NCBI GenBank assembly: GCA_002316315.1
Contig: DCDG01000040.1
Coordinates: 48,584-112,583 of the forward strand
Reading direction: 5' to 3'
Length of the DNA: 64,000 nt
Source: Candidatus Aminicenantes bacterium UBA1061
Lineage (GTDB): Bacteria > Acidobacteriota > Aminicenantia > Aminicenantales > Saccharicenantaceae
In this document: positions 62,414 to 64,000 of the stretch, piece by piece
Layout: each line of letters starts with the position of its first letter
Numbering within the stretch: the stretch's first letter is position 1
The notes under the pieces: model-generated
The model's input: only the letters and a program-made list of their open reading frames with translations
Database searches by the model: none
What the model was told of the DNA's origin: nothing
Translations under genes and position numbers: made by a program

Positions 62414-64000
62414 ATGAAATTCTTTATTGACCGCCCGGTTGCCACCCTGATGGTCTATCTGGCTTTTCTGGCTCTTGGCCTTTATTCACTTTTCCATATC
62501 CAGTTAGAGCTGGCCCCGCAGGAAGATTTTCCTCAGGTAGATGTCGTCGCCAGCTGGCCCGGCACCTCACCTGAAGTTATCCAGACCCAGGTTACTTCCA
62601 TTCTGGAATCAGCAGTTCTGTCAGTCAAAGGGGTAAGGAAATTAACCTCGACCTCAGAAATAGGCACAGCCAGGCTGACCATTGAATTTCAACCTAAAAC
62701 TAACCTTGAAATAGCCAATCTGGCTTTAAGAGAAGCCTTAGGCCGGGCATTGCCTGAGCTACCTTATGGCGTTAAGCCGGAGGTCGTGCCTTATGTCCCG
62801 GAGGATTTCAGAGTGCGTCCTTTCCTGACTTATTATATTTCGGGCAGTTATCCCCTACAAACTTTAAGAGAACTGGTTAAAGACAAGCTGGAAAATGGTC
62901 TCGGTTCAATCAACGGTGTTTCAAAGGCAGAAGTCAGCGGCGGGTCAGAGCTTAATGTCAGGATCACTCTTGACCAGAAAAAGCTTAAAGACCTCGGGCT
63001 TCATCCCTACCTGATATCTACGGCTCTAAGGGGCGTTCTGTCTGTTTATCCTTCAGCCCGAATTAAGATGGGCCAGGAAGAATACCTCTTGCGGGTAGCC
63101 ATTTCACCCAGAGATATTAAAGGCATCGAAGAAATAGTTATCACCCAGCTGGGTGGAATTCCTATTCGAATCAAAGATGTAGCTGATGTTAAGCTGGAAT
63201 ATGCAGATATCTATTATCTAAACCGGATAAACGGACAGCCGACGATTATGCTCCAGGTCCTCAAGGAAAAAGGTAAAAATACACTCAAAGTGGCCAAGGA
63301 GGTAAAAACCCGGCTGGAAGCTATCAAAAAGAACCTGCCTTCTGATCTGGTCTTCAGAGTGGTGGATGATGAAAGTCAGGAAATTCAAAAGAATATAAAT
63401 AACCTTTATCTTTTGGTTGTCACCATTACTGTTCTAATTTTTCTGATGATATTTGTGGTCATCCGCCGCCTGCTCCCCTCTCTGCTGATTCTCTCCTCAG
63501 TCGCCTTTTCAACCATAATCTCATTTAATTTTATCTATATTTTTAATATTTCCATGAACATGCTGACTCTGGGCGCCCTGGCTCTTGGTTTTGGCATGTT
63601 TGTTGATAATGCCATTGTCGTCTTTGAAAACACTCTAAGGCTGCGTGAAGCGGGCCTGGAGCCGGTTGAGGCTGCCATCCGCGGGGCACGAGAAGTCTTC
63701 ACCCCTGTTCTAGCCTCCACTCTAACTACCATTGGAGTTTTTTTCTGCTTTCCCTTTTTTCAGGGCCGTCTGCGAATCTACTATCTTCCGCTGGGTATAG
63801 TCATGGCAATAGCCCTGGCCACCTCATTACTTGTTTCTTTTTCTCTTATCCCGGCCCTCAGTCCCAAGCTACTATTTGTCAGAAAGAAAAGACCAGCCAG
63901 ACCAGGCAGGTTAAGCGTGGACAAAGTCCTGCGCTTCTGCCTTAAGCATCCAGTAGAGATAATTTTAATCGTCTGTCTGATAACTTATGGCAGCTACCGC
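62414..64000 (+). CDS. Second RND-family efflux pump, 3' end cut by window edge
   Basis: The frame opens with ATG at 62414 (KFFIDRPVATLMVYLAFLALGLYSLF, a typical helix 1) and stays open to base 64000, giving 529 residues so far. WPGTSPEVIQTQVTSILESAVLSVKGVRK is the usual start of the first periplasmic loop. TM4 reads LGALALGFGMFVDNAIVVFENT (near residue 390), with a single Asp then Asn. The gene lies 33 bases after the first pump, so the operon encodes two pump subunits as in heteromeric MdtBC-like systems. This is an inference from layout. Confidence 0.9.
   Translation, partial: MKFFIDRPVATLMVYLAFLALGLYSLFHIQLELAPQEDFPQVDVVASWPGTSPEVIQTQVTSILESAVLSVKGVRKLTSTSEIGTARLTIEFQPKTNLEIANLALREALGRALPELPYGVKPEVVPYVPEDFRVRPFLTYYISGSYPLQTLRELVKDKLENGLGSINGVSKAEVSGGSELNVRITLDQKKLKDLGLHPYLISTALRGVLSVYPSARIKMGQEEYLLRVAISPRDIKGIEEIVITQLGGIPIRIKDVADVKLEYADIYYLNRINGQPTIMLQVLKEKGKNTLKVAKEVKTRLEAIKKNLPSDLVFRVVDDESQEIQKNINNLYLLVVTITVLIFLMIFVVIRRLLPSLLILSSVAFSTIISFNFIYIFNISMNMLTLGALALGFGMFVDNAIVVFENTLRLREAGLEPVEAAIRGAREVFTPVLASTLTTIGVFFCFPFFQGRLRIYYLPLGIVMAIALATSLLVSFSLIPALSPKLLFVRKKRPARPGRLSVDKVLRFCLKHPVEIILIVCLITYGSYR

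Overview
No rRNA, tRNA, insertion sequence, phage gene or CRISPR array is visible in this window. It looks like a chromosomal segment of a diderm, protein-degrading heterotrophic bacterium. The diderm signs are RND pumps, outer-membrane beta-barrels, a Tat signal and a lipoprotein. Peptidases of families M14, M19, M20 and M28 (twice) recur, and there are SBBP-propeller and GH78 proteins and a membrane pyrophosphatase. This gene style resembles Acidobacteriota-like candidate lineages such as Aminicenantes. That placement is an inference from content only, not from a marker gene.

Layout. 1-10.8 kb: a truncated radical SAM gene, a PIN/AbrB toxin-antitoxin pair, a GH78 alpha-L-rhamnosidase preceded by three 14-bp tandem repeats, an NCS1-type permease with a tiny membrane protein behind it, a Tat-exported class V aminotransferase and a DUF3943-like envelope protein. 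10.9-18.7 kb: a housekeeping operon ftsH-folP-cdaA-cdaR-glmM-pdxJ-M20 amidohydrolase, covering envelope proteolysis, folate, c-di-AMP, peptidoglycan precursor and vitamin B6. 18.7-30.2 kb: a GGQ ribosome-rescue factor, an M14 carboxypeptidase, an EIIA/zinc-ribbon fusion, two M28 peptidases, a K+-dependent membrane pyrophosphatase, a DUF72 protein and a small secreted protein. 30.3-33.6 kb: a plus-strand operon with a TRAP-like permease, two small membrane proteins and an AstE/AspA-like zinc hydrolase.

33.6-45.2 kb is the most interesting part. It is a continuous minus-strand array: GNAT protein, M19 dipeptidase, family 5 peptide-binding protein, histidine kinase, NtrC-type regulator, receiver protein, DUF89 phosphatase, a candidate small RNA or small mRNA, and the poly-gamma-glutamate genes pgsB-pgsC-pgsW. 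Three close matches to the sigma-54 -24/-12 promoter (GG-N10-GC) sit in its intergenic gaps: before the receiver gene, before the candidate small RNA, and before pgsB. The NtrC-type regulator in the array carries the GAFTDA loop that contacts sigma-54. I infer a system in which an exported peptide-binding protein and its kinase control a sigma-54 regulon that includes a gamma-glutamyl polymer synthase and an anti-Shine-Dalgarno-like RNA.

45.4-64 kb: a VTT membrane protein, a lipid-type cluster (diacylglycerol kinase, NAD-dependent epimerase, CPBP protease, PAP2 phosphatase), OsmC, three small outer-membrane barrels, a membrane-anchored HD-GYP-like domain that has lost its HD residues, a seven-repeat SBBP propeller protein, and an RND efflux operon (adaptor plus two pumps, the second cut by the window edge).

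Start codons were moved inward from the longest reading frame where a Shine-Dalgarno sequence or signal peptide supported it. Several plus-strand genes between 45 and 48.5 kb have no obvious Shine-Dalgarno sequence.
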